Below, in pieces: positions 24,601 to 40,100 of a stretch of 64,000 bases of DNA. The position numbers were made by a program, and so were the translations under genes. Each line of letters opens with the position of its first letter. Within the stretch, counting starts at the first letter, position 1. Origin of the DNA: Microthyrium microscopicum (Eukaryota; Ascomycota; Dothideomycetes; Microthyriales; Microthyriaceae); contig MU004240.1 in assembly GCA_010405405.1 (NCBI GenBank), positions 1,374,814 to 1,438,813 on the forward strand, written 5' to 3'. Under the pieces are notes generated by a model. It saw nothing but the letters and a program-made list of their open reading frames with translations. It was not told where the DNA came from and searched no databases.

Positions 24601-27253
24601 CCTTAAGATTTAGTATATAATTTTCTAAATAAAGGTACTAAAAGAATACTAGACTATTACTTATAACTATATAAAGTAAAATAAGGCCTATAGTAACGCT
24701 ATAGTAGATATTATTAATAAGTATAAAGCTAAATAGAAAGAAGTCTTAAGCTAGAAAGATAGCTACGTAATCTAGCCTTACTAGAAAGGTCCTTATAGTA
24801 AAAAGAATTATATACTTAACCTTCTAATCCGTTTTAGATTCTTACCTTTATTTTTTATAGATGCTAGTAAATATATTATTAATAAGTGTAACGTTACGTA
24901 TATTACTAAGGATAATGCTATGTATCTATTTATAGCAAAAGAATATAATAGAAATACTATTAATATTTATTATTAGTAGACTATAAATTATTAATATGAT
25001 TCTAGTATTATTCTTTCTTCTAATATTATTATCCTAGAAAAGACTATAAATAATACTAATAAGCTATATATTTACTATATTTAGAATAGTAAAACTAAGT
25101 CTATTTACCTACTAGCTATATCTAATCCTATTATAGGTAAATTAGAAATTAAGCACTTTAGCTACAAGGAACTTATATAATTGCTAATTCTCTTAAAGCG
25201 CTATATTATTACTTTCTTAATATTAGTATTCTTAAATAGCTTTAGTTTATACTATAATATATTTAGAACTCTTATAAGTATCTATCTCTTCTCTACTAGG
25301 CTTACTACTATTAAGCGTAATTAACTTATTAATACTCTTATAGTTACCTTAAGACTATTTAGTAGTAATACTACCTAGCTTATTAATACTATAGAGCAGT
25401 TCTTTAAGAAGCTTAGTCATAGCATTAATATTAATATTAATAGTAAGCTTGTTTATATTATTAGCTTTATCTAGGCCTTTATTAGCAATATGCTATAGTA
25501 ATAGTATAATGCTAGAATAAAAGGAGCTATAGCTAAGAAGGATTACTAATTCTATATAATTAAGGATGTTAAACGCTAGCTCTTTTAATTTAATAAAGAG
25601 ATATATAGTTATTATGCCTATAAAGTTAAGCATATAGTAACTTTCTATAATACTATTATTTGTACTAATATAGCTAAAGAATGCTACTTAATAGTAACTA
25701 GTATAAACTTAGATAGTTATTACTTAACTTAAATTGTGCTAGTATTAAACCCTATTTAAATACGTTCTATTAACTTTACTTACTTTAAGCTCTCTAGTAT
25801 TAGTAAGTATACTTATTTCTTACTTATTAAGAGATTATTTAAGAAGGCTAGTGCTTATAAGTATATTAAGATCTTATCTACGTTCTTATTCCTAACTAGC
25901 TAAGGCTATCTAACTAATTCTATGTATTATCTTAATAACTATAATATATAGGAGCATAGCTATTAGTTTATTATAGTGCCTAACCTACTTTATCTCTAGC
26001 TTTGTTTAGCGTATCTTTATAGTAACCTCCTTCCTAGTATCTATATAGTGTTTAATATTAATATTAAGTAATTAAGAGATTAAGGTTATCTTTACTATAG
26101 CAAAGCTAGTATTATTAACTTTCTTATTTTACTCTTTACTAATATTACTTAATCTAACCTTATTCTTTTAAGTAATTTATTAACTACTAAGTAATACTAT
26201 AACTTTAATACTATTATTTAACGTAGTTATATTAGCTAGTAGAAGCTTTATAAATTTGCTACTTAGGCTGCTATTTAATCTACTAGATCTAAAAAGCCTT
26301 TTTTATCTTATACTCTTAGTATAGATAAGAGTATTTCTATTTAGTATTAAGCTACGTTTAACGTAATACTAAATATTTCTAGCTTAAGTGCTCTAATGCT
26401 AGTCTCTAACGCTCTAGAAACTTAAACTCTAGCTACTATAGATAAAAATATTAAAGACTTAGAACTAGAAATAGACTGCCCTATTGTTTAAGTACGTATA
26501 AAACGTACTAAAGATTATTATAATATTAAAGCTCGTCCTAACTTCTATTATAGTCTACACTATAATGTAACTTATTAGTAATATACTTAGCTAAAGAACG
26601 TTACTACTTTTATTAGAGAGAAAAAGTACTTGTAACTTTCCTTCTAACTATTACTTATTATTAAGATACGCTCTTATACTAACTACTTATAGGGTTATAA
26701 AGTAGTATATTCTATATATAAACTATTATAATCTAGAACGTAATCTCTTATATATAAAGTTAGAATTACTTAGTATTTACTTTATATTAAATAGCACCTA
26801 TAGCGCTACTCTTTATAATATTAAGATTACTAGTATACTTAAGCAAATAGAGAAGAATATTCCTAGCCTTCTTAGCTACTATTAGATAATAATAGAAGAT
26901 AACGATTAATAGGTTACTAAAGATGCGTCTAAGTCTATTAAGATATATAGTTATTTATAGGATATTAATGCTATTAGTTATATTAAGCCTTAGTACTATA
27001 CTAAAGAGCTTAGTCTTCTAATTAATAGTAATAATATTAAAGGTAACTAGATTACTTTAATTAGTAACGTATATTAAACTAACTATAGTATATATAGCAA
27101 GTTTTTAGATACTACTAGATCTTATTAACTTATATCTTATAATATTAATCTTACTAACTATTTCCTAAGTATCTCTAATATAGGAAAAAAGCTAGTTATA
27201 TAGTTTAAAAAGGTTGCCTTTACTAATAATATATAAATAATATATTAAACTTT
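18640..27253. repeat. Older unclassified mutated sequence, left of the LTR element
   Basis: About 8.6 kb of RIP-mutated sequence that I could not assign. It shows short direct repeats (near 18834/18905 and 20833/20881) and repeated TACTTACTAAG words at about 22910-22970, which may mark an element boundary. From about 23.3 kb rightward the plus strand keeps long stretches with a coding-like bias. That sequence appears to be interrupted at 27253 by the outer LTR element and to continue after 42316. No family-diagnostic motif was recognised. Confidence 0.5.
20833..20916. repeat. Imperfect direct repeat, 48-bp spacing
   Basis: Two copies of about 36 bp, beginning TTCTTAACATTTTG at 20833 and 20881, differ by single C/T changes. 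They lie inside the older mutated sequence and have no evident function. Confidence 0.75.
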
Positions 27254-27258
27254 CTCTT

Positions 27259-27460
27259 TATTAGGGACCTACGGGCGTAAGGGTGCAAGCTAACAATAGA
27301 TATAATTTAAGAAAACTAATACGAAGAATCTAAGAAAGAGGGTAGGGAACAATCGTAGGTAAGCTATACTAAATAATTCTTAGGCGCTAAGCCCTTAGTA
27401 TTACGTAACAAAGGATACTAATAATATTATAATAGGATTAATAGTAGCAAATCTATAATA
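27259..27460 (-). repeat. LTR of the outer element (3' LTR in element orientation)
   Basis: 202 bp, pairing base for base in length with 42110-42311. The outer flank is CTCTT (27254-27258). The copy retains words such as GGCGCTAAGCCCTTAG that are identical in the other LTR. Confidence 0.88.
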
Positions 27461-30400
27461 ATACTTCCCCCTCTAAGATTAGCGCTCCTAAGCTAAAAAC
27501 TTATAAAAAGATAAGATCTATAATTAAGTTATATAGTCCTATAATTTTAACGCTTTTTAAGATATAAAACATAAAACATAAAAGTAATAAAAGTAAAGAT
27601 AATAACCTTTCTTTATATATAACTATTATACGTACCTATTCCTTATATTACTCTCTAGCTTATTAAAGCAACTATTAAGAGGTATTAATAAACCTTAAGA
27701 TATCTTTAGAATACTCTAGTTTATAGACTAAGTATTAAGGCATATATAGTAATATTCTTTTACTATTCTAGAAAAATTCTATCTAAATTATATTCCTTCT
27801 CCTTCTTTTTCTAAGGATTTATAAATATAGGGTATAGTCTAAGTTTATTAAAGTTCTAATTATAATATTTAATAACTAGCTCTAGGTAAGAGTTAAGATC
27901 TAACTATAGTTATTAGTTAAGATTATAATTTTAGTTATCCTATCTTATAAACTAAACTTTATACTATAAGACTTTCTTTTTACTAAAGCTCTTTATAATG
28001 CCTATCTTGCTATTAATAATATAGTTAATTACCTACTTTTATTCTATATTATTATTTATATTTATAATTAAGAGAGAGTTATTAGGTTCTTAGAGCATTA
28101 TAGTATATTTAAGAATGGAATAGAGTAGCTAAGTATAGAAGACTAAGTAGATCTTTATCTTCTCTAATAATTCTAGCTTATAAGTAAGAGTATTAATCTT
28201 TTTAATAATTTTAAAAGGTCTAGTAGATTTATTGTTAAAAAACTTTAATAATTAAAGAAATTTATAATAGTAGGCGTTAAGTTATACCTAATTACTTAAT
28301 TTAAAGTCTAATACTAATTAATAAGTCTTATTAGCTTACTCTTCTATAAGGGTAGTAAACTATAAGATCTATTTATAGAGGTATTTATAGAGGTTAATAC
28401 GAGTATAAAAATACTAGTTAGTAAGCTATTACTTAGTCTAGATTAGCTTAGTTCCTAAGAAGGCTTTTAGAAGCATTAGTTTTAATTCTAATTAGAGAAG
28501 ATAATTATTAAGTACGTAAAAAGGACTTATCTTAGTAAAGATATAAATAGCGTAGTTAGCTTTAAATTTAGTAAATAATAGTAGTCCTACCTAGTTATTT
28601 TATTACTAGTTAATAAAGTATCTAAGGTAAGCTTTTAGTACTATAACTAATATTTCTATAATATTATTACCTTATAAGTACTAAATAGTAGTTAGGTAGA
28701 TAATAATATTAATACGCTTATAGAGACGTTACTAGAATATAAATATAAATTATAAACTATAGTTAGAAAAGATAAAGTTAGGCTATTCTATATACTTCTA
28801 TATTTAGTTAAAGAACGTAAAGACTATTATCTATACGCTTAGGTTAGGGAAAGGAATAAACTATTAGGTATATATTAGCTTATCTATAACGACTATAACA
28901 TAATAGTAAATAGTCCTAAAATAAATATAAGGTAGTAAGGTAACTACAAAGTTAATAGAAATATCAAACTAAGCGTAATTAAGTAATAAAAATAAGTAAA
29001 GGAAACTCTACTTCTTTTACTTAACTAGTTTAGAGAATATATACTTATATACTTTAATATAATACTTTACGTTCTTAGCTATATAAGGCTAGAAGTAAAA
29101 TTAGTAGAGGTACTAATACGTAAAAGCTATGCTACTATAACTTATAACCTTATAATTATATACGTATATAATAGTATAATATTAGAGACATTCTATAAGA
29201 GGGATAAGGAATTATTATCTATATTAAATAGTACTATTAATAAGTACTTAATAGTCTCTAAGTTTAATTAAATCCTTTTCTAGAGTACTATATAGTAGGC
29301 AATACAATTATACTACCTTAGAGTTATAGATTGCTTAGACAAGCTTGTCTAATTAGCTAGCCTTAATAATATCTTTCTATAATATTTCTAGGTTAGCTAG
29401 CACGTCGCCTAGAATTAAGGTAGAACCCTCTATAGTTAATTAATTAATTAGCTTACCTTCTATAATTAGCATATTAACTTTATTAGTAATGATTATAGTA
29501 AGTTTAATTATTATAAGTTATTTACTATTAATAAGAAGGATAGTAATCTTAATAGTATATTAGGTATTATAAGAGTAAGATATTTTATAGTAAGTATTAA
29601 AATTATAAAAGGAAAGGATTAGTTATATTTATTAAGTAATCTATAGATTATTATTAGATTTTAGAAGATTCTATAATTTCTAAGTTAGCATATTTACTTT
29701 TATATTAAAAGAACTATTATAATATTTAATCTTAAACTAGAATTAAGAAAGAAACTTTATCTATTAAGCTTAATAGTAAGATAGCTTTTTAGTTAATATA
29801 AAAGTACGTAAGTTAAAATAGTTAGTAAAAACTTATATAGAATTAAAGATTAAAAATAATTTAGGTTCCTATTTCTTAAACGCCTATATAATTATAAGTA
29901 GCTCTTTATTATAAATATTATAATTATATTCTGCTAGGGTTATCTTTTTAGAAAGGAAAGCTACTAAATAAAGCTTACTATCTACGCCTTTTTAAGAGAA
30001 GATAGCTACTACTACCTAGTCTAAAGCATTAGTTTTAACCTAAGTCTTAACGTTAGGATTAAAGTAATAAAGGATTAGAGTAGTAATAAAGGCCTTCTTT
30101 AAAGTATTAAACGCTTATTCTTTAGGTCTAGTCTTACTCTATAAGAAGTATAAGAAAGTATCTTTTTTAGTTAGCGTAGTAAGTAGTATAATAATTTTTA
30201 AGTATTTTTTAATAAAATAGTAATAAAAGTTTATAAAACTAAGGAATATTTAGACGTCCTTTAAGAAGGTAAGGTAGTACTAGTTAAGTATAGTATTAAC
30301 TTTCTTTTTATCTATTTAGATTCTATTAGGTATAATAATAATACTAAGATATTTAACTAATTAGGTTATAAACTTAGATTTAGAAATATTAAGGTAGAGT

Positions 30401-33400
30401 CTAGCTTTTTTAAGCTTATTAAAGATTAGGTAAATATAAGTAATATACTCCTCTTTAGTCTTACTCTAAATAAGGACGTTATTAAGATAAACTATAATGA
30501 AGTCGTTAAAGTATTTACGCATAGCGCTATTAATATAGGATTAAAAGCTTCCTAGTAATCCTATTATACTAAATAGTATTATTAAGGTTTTAAAGAGTTT
30601 ATATTATATTAAGAACATAGTCTTATATTTATCTTCTTTATAAATTTAAATATTATTAAAGGTAGTAATAACGTTAAATTATAAGAAGAATTTTGCTTTA
30701 TAGATCTTTATTAAAGTCTCTATTAAAAGTAGTAGTATATTTTAATTAGTTAGTATAATTTTATTAAGTCTATAGTAGTTAACGTAAATATAAATACTAC
30801 TGCCTAGTTTACTAATATATAATATAGGTATAACGTAGTAGAAGGTACTTAAGTAAATAAAGCCTTTTCTAAGCATATTCTTAATATATTCCTTAATAAT
30901 CTATACTTATTAATAAAACATATTATAAGATTTATATATAGGTACTTTTATATTTAGGTTAGTAGTAATAGCATAGTTAAAACCTAGTTAATATAGTAAT
31001 AGCTTATTAGCTTAGTAAGGGTTAAATAAAGGAATATAGTAATAAAATTCTAATAGTATTAATTTTAGTAATTCTTCTCGCGTTAGTAAGTTATAGTTAA
31101 GCTTTTTACGCTATTTAGTATAGTTTTTAATAGAGATTATAATAATGCTAGTAATGTTCTACTAAGGAATAGGGTTAGGGTCTTCTTCCTTTTCTAAGGC
31201 GTTAAAGTCTTTTTAGTAAAGAGCTATAAAGTAGTAATTTTTACGCTATATTATAGCTATAAAGACTTATAGTAATACTATATAGATATTAGGAGTGTTT
31301 TTTTATTATTTATTTATAACTACTTAACCTTTATAATTAATAGTAATTAGGTAATAGGAAGCTATATAGTACTTTATATAATGCTTAAAGTAAAAGCCTA
31401 ATATATATTAGCCCCCCTAAAGTATAACTTTATATTTATTTACCTATAAGTCGCTAAGGATTATATTATAATTAGTAACTTTTATTATAAAGCAAAGAAT
31501 CTACTTAAAGTAGATACTAATACGTAATATAATGGTTACTATATAGGTTATCTTTATAATAGTATAGCTATTAGCTATTTTAGTATAGTAGAGTTTAGTT
31601 ATTTCTACTAATAGAATACTATAGATTTTAAAGTAATAGAGATTAATAATACTAAAAGTACTACTACTTATATTAATTAAGACTTTTATTTTAGTATACG
31701 CGTTATTATTAATAAAGATATTACTAACGATACTTTACTATTAGCTTATCTTTAGAATAGAATATTTTAGTAATTAGTTAATAAAGACGTAAGCTACTAA
31801 TATATAAATAATAGCTATACCTATAGAGTTACTTTTAGTCTTAGAGTTACTTAAGTAGTTAATAATAGCCTCTATTTAATATTTTTATCGTTTATTATAC
31901 GCTTTTATTTTATTTAGCTCCTCTACGCAACGTTATAAAAAAGCGTCTAGTTTCCCTAATCCTAGTAGTAATAATTATTATATATTAATAAGTAATTATA
32001 CTATAAAGTTAGGTTTTATAGCTAGGTATTATCTTACTATAGATAAATACTAGTAAGCTTAATAGAAATATTAGAATTAGAAAGAGCTAGCTTACTTTTA
32101 TACTTTAAGTTCTTATCTTTATAATTATAACCTTATTTACTATATTAAGTATAGTAATAGTCTTATATTAGACGTTAGTATAGAGTAACTTTATAGCGTA
32201 ATATATAGTTAATTTAATTATTAGTTTAGTTATTATTATTATTATTCTAATTATTAGATAGCTTATTCTCGTTATTAGTTTTACGTTTAAGGTTTTAGTT
32301 AATAACTTATAACTTATTAATATATTTAGTAATAGTAATAGCCTTAGAAAGAAATAAGCATTATATAATTTCTTTAATAATTATATATTTAAGATAAGTA
32401 ACCTTATTTACTTCTATAAGGCTAGCGTTAGTAATTTTGTTATTAAACTTAGTAATATATAGAGTAAGCTTCTTAGTCTTCTTTATTTAGTTTAAGGAAT
32501 TTTATAATTAGGTAATAGCGTTTTTATAAGTATTATACTTTTAAGTATATTAATCTAGGTCTTCCTAGAACTCTATTATATTAAAGTATAAGTTTAATAA
32601 TTTATATTACGTATAGTTCTTAATAAACCTAAGAATAATATTAAGAGTCTTACTATATACCTAAATAGTAATATCTAGTTCTATAAAGAAAGAGGCTTAC
32701 TTATTATAAAAATAGTCTTTAATACGAAGCTTCTACGCAAGATATTACTTAGAGTTATAACTAGAGTATTTACTTAGATTGCTCTATTTATATTTCTTAC
32801 TTTTACTACTAACTAAAAATCTAGATATTACTAAGGTTAAGCTATTAGTTTAAATATAAGAAACTTATTAATAAGGAGGAGGTATTACTTACTTATTATT
32901 AGAGTTAAGTTAGTAGATATTCTCTTTAGACTTATATATAAACTAACTAAGCTAGTCCTTAAGATCTTTATTCTAAAGATAAAGGGCTATAATCTTATTA
33001 TACTTCTTAATATAAGAAGTACGTAGTTATTTAATATTATTAAGTACTTTATTAAGTTTCTATTAATTTATATTATAGATATTCTCTAAGTAAAGAACGT
33101 ATTTATTATCTTTATGATTAGCTTTAATTACATAGTTAAATTATTAGTAAAGTTAATTTACTTTTATATATACTTTATTAGCTATAACTATAGCATTATT
33201 AAGTTTATTAGTTATATCTTTAATACCTTACTTATAGTATTAATAAGTATCTATTATATTATTTAGTTAGGCATAAGTCTCTTAAGCGTAGAGATTAGCT
33301 ACTTAGGCTAATTTAATATAACTATATAGCTATTTAAACTAAAGTTCTAGTAATATAGTAACGCTATAAAGGAATTCTTTATAAGTCTTAATAATTTCTA

Positions 33401-33972
33401 AATATAAGTTACCTTAAGTATAACGTATAAATATAAAGTCTAGAAGGACGCTTTTAATAATACTATCTAGAGGAATAGTTTTTTAGACTTAGAAAATAAC
33501 TTCTTTACGAAGGAGTTATACTAAGGATACTTAATTCTTCTTATTTAAAGTAATTAATTAGTAAGTAATAAGGTAAAAGAATATCTAGTAGTTTAATAGT
33601 AACTTTTTAATCTAGGCCTAGTCTACTAGTTAAAGAGTAGTAATTAGAGGATTAATAAAGGATACCTTCTCTTTACCTTTATTTTAAAATTATAATTAGC
33701 TATAAATATAGCTACTCTTAGTAATCTCTAAGATATTAGATAGTAGAGGTACCTTAGCTATAAAGCTATAATAAGAGTATAAAGAATTATAGTATAAAGC
33801 TTAGCTATAAAGTAATTCTATTATAGCATTATTATTATTATTATTAATCTAAATATAAGGTAGCATAATTATAAACTAAGTAGTATTCTAAGTCCCTAAT
33901 TACTATTACTTATAAAAATAGAACGTAGAATAAGTTCTATAGGTCTTACTAGTATTTCTTATAGTAAAATAA

Positions 33973-34199
33973 TGTGATAATTCCTCTTTATAGGCTTTAT
34001 AGCGGTATTGTGAGAGAGATCTTGTTGCAAGATTACGCGCTAGACCTAAGGGGGTTAGCGCGCCCAAGGATCTGCTAAGCGGACTTATATCCCTCGTAAA
34101 TCTATAGCTCTTCTAGATCTTCTTCTCTCTCTCTCTTGTTCGTAGATTCTAGAATATAATCTAATTATCTACTTACTCTAAGTTCTATAGCTTGTTACA
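33973..34199 (+). repeat. 5' LTR of the inner element
   Basis: 227 bp from TGTGATAATTCC to CTTGTTACA. It keeps GC-rich words such as GGGGGTTAGCGCGCCC that are rare in the surrounding island. It differs from the 3' LTR at roughly 30 positions by my count, all transitions. Confidence 0.9.
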
Positions 34200-37100
34200 T
34201 AATCTATAAACCGTTTAACTACTTGTACGCTTATATCGTATACCTTAGAATTTACTTCCAAAAGAAGCGCCTATATAGATTAACATCTTATACGCATAAT
34301 CTTAGACCTTGTTAAAGATCCTTCGTAAATTTACTAAATTTATTAGCCTTACTAACCTTTTATCTAATTAGAGCGTTAGGATTCTTTAATACTCTTTAAT
34401 CTATTAATAGTCTAAGCGTTAATTACCCCTTATCCTTAGTTCTATAGAATACTAAAGTTTGTTTTCTATATTATTACTAAATATTTATAATTATACTTAA
34501 CATACTTACTATTAAAACGCGCTAAATAAATAAGCGTTCCCTCCTAATACTCTTCTTTATTATTTATAACTATAGCTAATAAGGCTCCTAACTAATAGAC
34601 TTAAGTTAATAGCTATATGGCTTACTTACTATTCTTAATTACTTATACTTAGCTTAATAATTAGCGCCTATCCCTATCTCCCGTATGCTTACGTTACTTA
34701 TCTCCATTACGTTGCCCTTCCGCTATACGTACTAAGTATTAAAGTAAACTTAACACTTAGGATATAGTATAACTAGATACTACCTAGAAAGTAGTAGATT
34801 TAGTAGAGAGTATCTTAGGACTATTAAAACCACTAGAACTAGACTTAAGAGCGTTATTAGAAGATGAAGATAAGTTAGAAGATAATTATCTATTAGAATA
34901 AGGCTATAAAGGCAAAGAGACTAAAGCGTTAGAAGACGCCCCTTAAAATACTAGTTAAATAACTTTACTAAACTAAATAAATATAGAAGATAACTAGTTG
35001 CTAGCTCCTTTCTAACCTAATAATAATACTAGACTTTCTCCTAGAATATATAAATAGCTAATAAAACTACGCTAGTAAGCTAAAGGCCTTAGGATACTAC
35101 TTATATTAATATCTTACTACTCTATAGTAGTAGACCTTAATTAACTAGTTACTCTAACTATTAATAAGAACTCTCTAATCTTCTAAGCTACTTAAGCATA
35201 AAAGATGCTTAATAAAGAAGGCGATAAACTAAAAGACGTAAGAGTATACCTTTATTATAAAGAAAAGTAATTAGACCTTTACTACTACTCTTACTACCTA
35301 ATTAAATTAGGTATAGACCTAGAACGTCTATTAAAAGAAAAGATTATACTAAATAACTTAGTTATATAGCTCTATGCCTTATTATTAGCCTCTTAAACTA
35401 TAGCCTACCTCTTTAAAATTAAGTAGAATATAAATACTTATAATATAGACTTAATCTATACTCTCTAAGAAGAAGCTTTAGAAGCTTAAGGAGAGATATA
35501 GGACTTAGCTAAAACTAATAATAAACATATAAAGCAGATTACTTACCTTAAAGCATAGATTTAAGATAATGCTATTACTCTTAAAGAAGTAGTAATTACT
35601 TACTAGAAGGTATAAGAACTATAATATAATAATAATCTACTTAAGGAAGCACTTACTACTTATATTAATAAGATTAACAAATACTATAAAGCTCTATAGG
35701 AGAAGGTAGACAAAGCTACTATCCTTTAAGCTTAGGTTAATACCTTCTAAAAGAAACTCTTAGCTACTAAGGTAACTAATCTCTATCTTAATTATAATAA
35801 ATTAGTAAATAATAATCTATTTTGCTAGACCTTCTTAGCTTAAGATATAGACTAACCTAACTTAAATATACCTCTAAGGATACTAGACTTACGTTAAACT
35901 ACTCCCTTCTCTAACTTTAACTTAATTAGTAGTACCTTTCTCCTTAAAGTATAAAGTAATAAGCCTTTACTCTTCTTAGGAAAGAATAAGTAGAAGTACT
36001 ATACTTAGAAAGGTAAAGTATTAGATTACCTTAATAATAATATATAAGTCTATCTTATAGAAGCCTCTAAGATCTAAGTTATCTAAGGAGTAATAAAGGA
36101 TTAGGCGTTTAGTACTATTAATAAGTAGAGTAACTATAAGTTAACTAACCTATATTTATTTATAGTAGAGATATAGTCTAATCTAGATTATAAGTATAGT
36201 ATTAAAGATAGCTATATTACTACTAAAACCTAGCTTAAAAGTTAAGAAGCTATAATAAAGCCTACTAAGAAGCTTAAATAATTCTTAGCTTATTTCTTAA
36301 AGAACTTATAAGAAGCTAAGCTTAGTAATTAAGATAAGATTATTAAAATATATTCTTTTTTACTCCTAAAGTTTATAAAAAGAGTACTCTTTATAGAATT
36401 AAAAACATTTACTAACTTCCTTAAGAGCTTATATACTATTACTTATTATATTAAATACGTTTTCTTTACTAATTTATAAAGCTATAATAATAATAATTAT
36501 CTAGTAGCTAAGGATAGTAGATAGAAACTAAAGTTTAACTACCCTTTAGACATCTATAATACCTTAAAGGCTAATAACTATTATATAAAGTATAGAGAGA
36601 AGAGCTATAGCTATTAGTATAACTTAGCACTATGTAAAGATAGAGATATCCTTTTAGATACTAAAATCTAACTAAAGGTTATTACTATTATTATAAAGTT
36701 TGCTACTATCTACGATTAAATTACTACTTAATCTCCTTAGTCCCTAACTATAGAGGATAATTATGACAAGTATAATTATAGTAATAATATAGAAAACTAA
36801 AAGCTTCTTTATAGAGACGCGTAAAGGAGCTAAATAAGTAAGAAGCGTATAATTAGTAATAGAAGAAGAAGAAACCTAACCCTAAGCTAGTTCTCTCTAA
36901 AGAATAAATCTAATATAAAGTTAATAAGACTATCTAGTACCTAGAAGGTAATCTCTAATAAGCATCATCCCTAGAGCCTATTATATTTAATAATACTAAA
37001 CTAGCTATTATTAAGATATTCCTTACCTTTATAGCATATAATTTTTATCCTTAAGAAGTAGCTACTATACCTATAGTAAGTAACTAATAGACTACCTCTA

Positions 37101-40100
37101 GTACTATATTCTTTCTAAAATAAGGCTACTACTTAAAAATTAATATCCTTATAGATACTAGTAGTAGAGTAATAAGAATTATTTACCCTAACTTTATTAA
37201 ATAATATAGAATTCCTACTATTAATCTTTTCGCTTCCTAAATTATATAATTAGCTAATAGTAAGGCTATTACGAAAGTTAATAAAGCTACTATAGTTAAT
37301 ATCTATTTAGGAGGGCATATTAAATAAATCTACTACTTTATTATAAACGTTACTAGCTATAACCTTATCCTTAGCAACCCTTAGATTAACCTTTATAAGG
37401 TTACCCTTAAAGGAGGCAAGAAGTAAATCTACTTTAACTTAGACTACTACCTTATATACTACTTACTAGTAAGCTACCTAATCTTAGTAGATTGTAAGGG
37501 CTGCCTAGTTAATCTAATAGACCCTTACTTTAAAAACGTTACTATAGTTAGTACTACTACCTTTATTAAGTTACTAGAATAAGGCTAGTAATTTAGCAAA
37601 ATCTAGCCTAACGACTTTAAAGATAAAAAAAAAAAGAAACCTCTAAACCTAGATCCTATACTAAAGAAAGACGTTGCTATTAACTTAGGCAAAATCTTAC
37701 TTAAAGATTTTAAAAAATAGTAAGAGAAGTATAATAAGCCTCCCCTCTTATAAGATAAGATTCTTAAATACTTACTAAAGGAATATTACTATTATATAGA
37801 CGTCTTTAACCTAAAATTAGGTAATAAACTTATACTATACTATAGCGAATAGGATTACTCTATTAACATTATCCTAAATGCTATAATCCCTAAATGCTAC
37901 TATAATAGCCTAGGTTACTAAGAATCCCTTATCATTAAATAATACGTTAATTAGATACTTAGTTAAGATTAAGTTTAAGCTAGTAAGTCGTATTATACTA
38001 TACTAATACTATGTATATATAAGCTAGGAAGAAGAATTCAAGTTTATATTAATTATTATAGACTTAATAAGATTATATAAAAGAATTATAACGTCCCTTT
38101 ATAGCTACTAGAAATACTTATCTATATCTATTACGCAAAATACTTCTTTAAATTTAATATTATTATTACCTTTATATATATCTATATTAAACCTAGCAAT
38201 AAATATAAAACTATATTCCTAACTTATTATAGGTTATACGAATTTAAAGTTATGCTCTTTAGCCTTATTAGAGCCTTAGGGACCTTCTAAGCTTATCTTA
38301 ACTATATCCTAATTAATTACCTAGATAACTTTATTATAGGCTATATAGATAATTTATTAGTCTTTAGTAATACTAAAGCTAGCTATACTACCTATACCTA
38401 CCTAGTCTTAGAAGTAATAAGTAAAGTAAAATTATACTTAGATATCTAAAAGTATAAATTTAATACTTAATAGGTTAAATACCTTAGCCTAATTATTACT
38501 ATTAAAGGCATTAAGATAAACCTAAAGAAGGTTTAAAGTATAGTTAACTAGTAACGTCCCTCTTTAGTAAAAGACGTTTAAGCTTTCCTTAGCTTTACTA
38601 ACTTCTACTACTAATTTATTCTTAAATATTTAAAGACTATAGCACTACTAATAGTACTTATAAAGAAGGATGCTATAGTAATCTTTCTTTAAGACCTTAA
38701 TAAGCTAGAGAAACGTGCATTTAAGAAGCTAAAGTAAGACTTTACGTCTACTAAGATATTACGTTACTTTAACTATATAAAGGAAATATAGCTAAAGATA
38801 GACGCCTTAGATTAGGTTTATGCTATAGTCTTTTCTTAAAAAAGTAATAATAAGAAACTTTACCTAGTTACGTATTTCTTAAAGAAGATAACCCTAGTAG
38901 AATATAATTATAATATTTATAATAAAGAGCTTCTAGCTATTATTTATATATTTAAAGAGTAGAAACTAGAGCTATTTAGCTTTATTAACCCTATTTAAGT
39001 ATTCTCTAATTACTATAACCTTTAGACGTTTATAATAATAAAACATCTCTTTTAATAATAAGCTAGATAGGCTAAGTTCCTCTCCTAGTTTTACTTTAAG
39101 ATAAAGTACTACCTAGGTATAGCTAATAGAAAGGTAAATACCCTTACTTATTAGTTATAAAATATTTTATAAAGTAATAATAACCCTTACGTTTCTTAAT
39201 AAGTCTAACCTTTACTATTTCTATACTAATTTAATATAGAATACGTAGTAAAGCTAGCTATATTACTTATTAAACTTACCTACCTCTTAATACTATACTT
39301 AGCTACTATTACTTAGGATAAGTTAAATATTTTTAATCTTATAAGTAAGCTACTTAATCCTATAGAAGAGTCTCTTAGTAATAATAAGACGCTTAAGGAT
39401 AAGCTACTTAATTCCTTAGAAGATAACCTATCCTTAGATTTTAATAGTAACTAGTTCTTATAGGATATTATAAACGTAGCAGAGTATAATAAAATAATAA
39501 TTACTATTTACTATGCTAAGACTAACTACTAGCTCTTCTTACCCTTTAGTACTCTAGAATAAAAGTAGATTAAGCTTAAAGACTATATAGTAGCTACTAA
39601 TAAGATAATCCTCTACTATAACTAGATCTTTATCCCTTAAGGCAAGCTTTAGTATTATGCTATATAGAGCATGTACTACTATAAAGCTATAAGCTATAGC
39701 AGAGTAGTAATAACTTACTACTACCTATAAGAAGATTACTAGTAGCCTAAAATATTATAGGACGTTAAGAGCTTTATTAAAGGCTACAAATGCATGTTTA
39801 CTAAACCTATTTGCTAAAAGAAATAAGGCTTCCTACGTTAATTCCCTCTCCCTAAGTATACATAGTTAGATATCTTTATTAACTTTACTATCTTACTACT
39901 TTGCTATTTATACTAAGGTATAATCTATTAATACGTTATAGTAGTTATTAACTAATATATATAGACCTAACGTTTTATCTTACTACTAAACCTATCTATA
40001 GACTTAATAGTACTAGCCTTTATTAACTACGTATAGAAGCTTATTAGCTAGCTATTAACAATTCTTTTAGATTATAGTAGCTAATTTACCTCTACGTTTT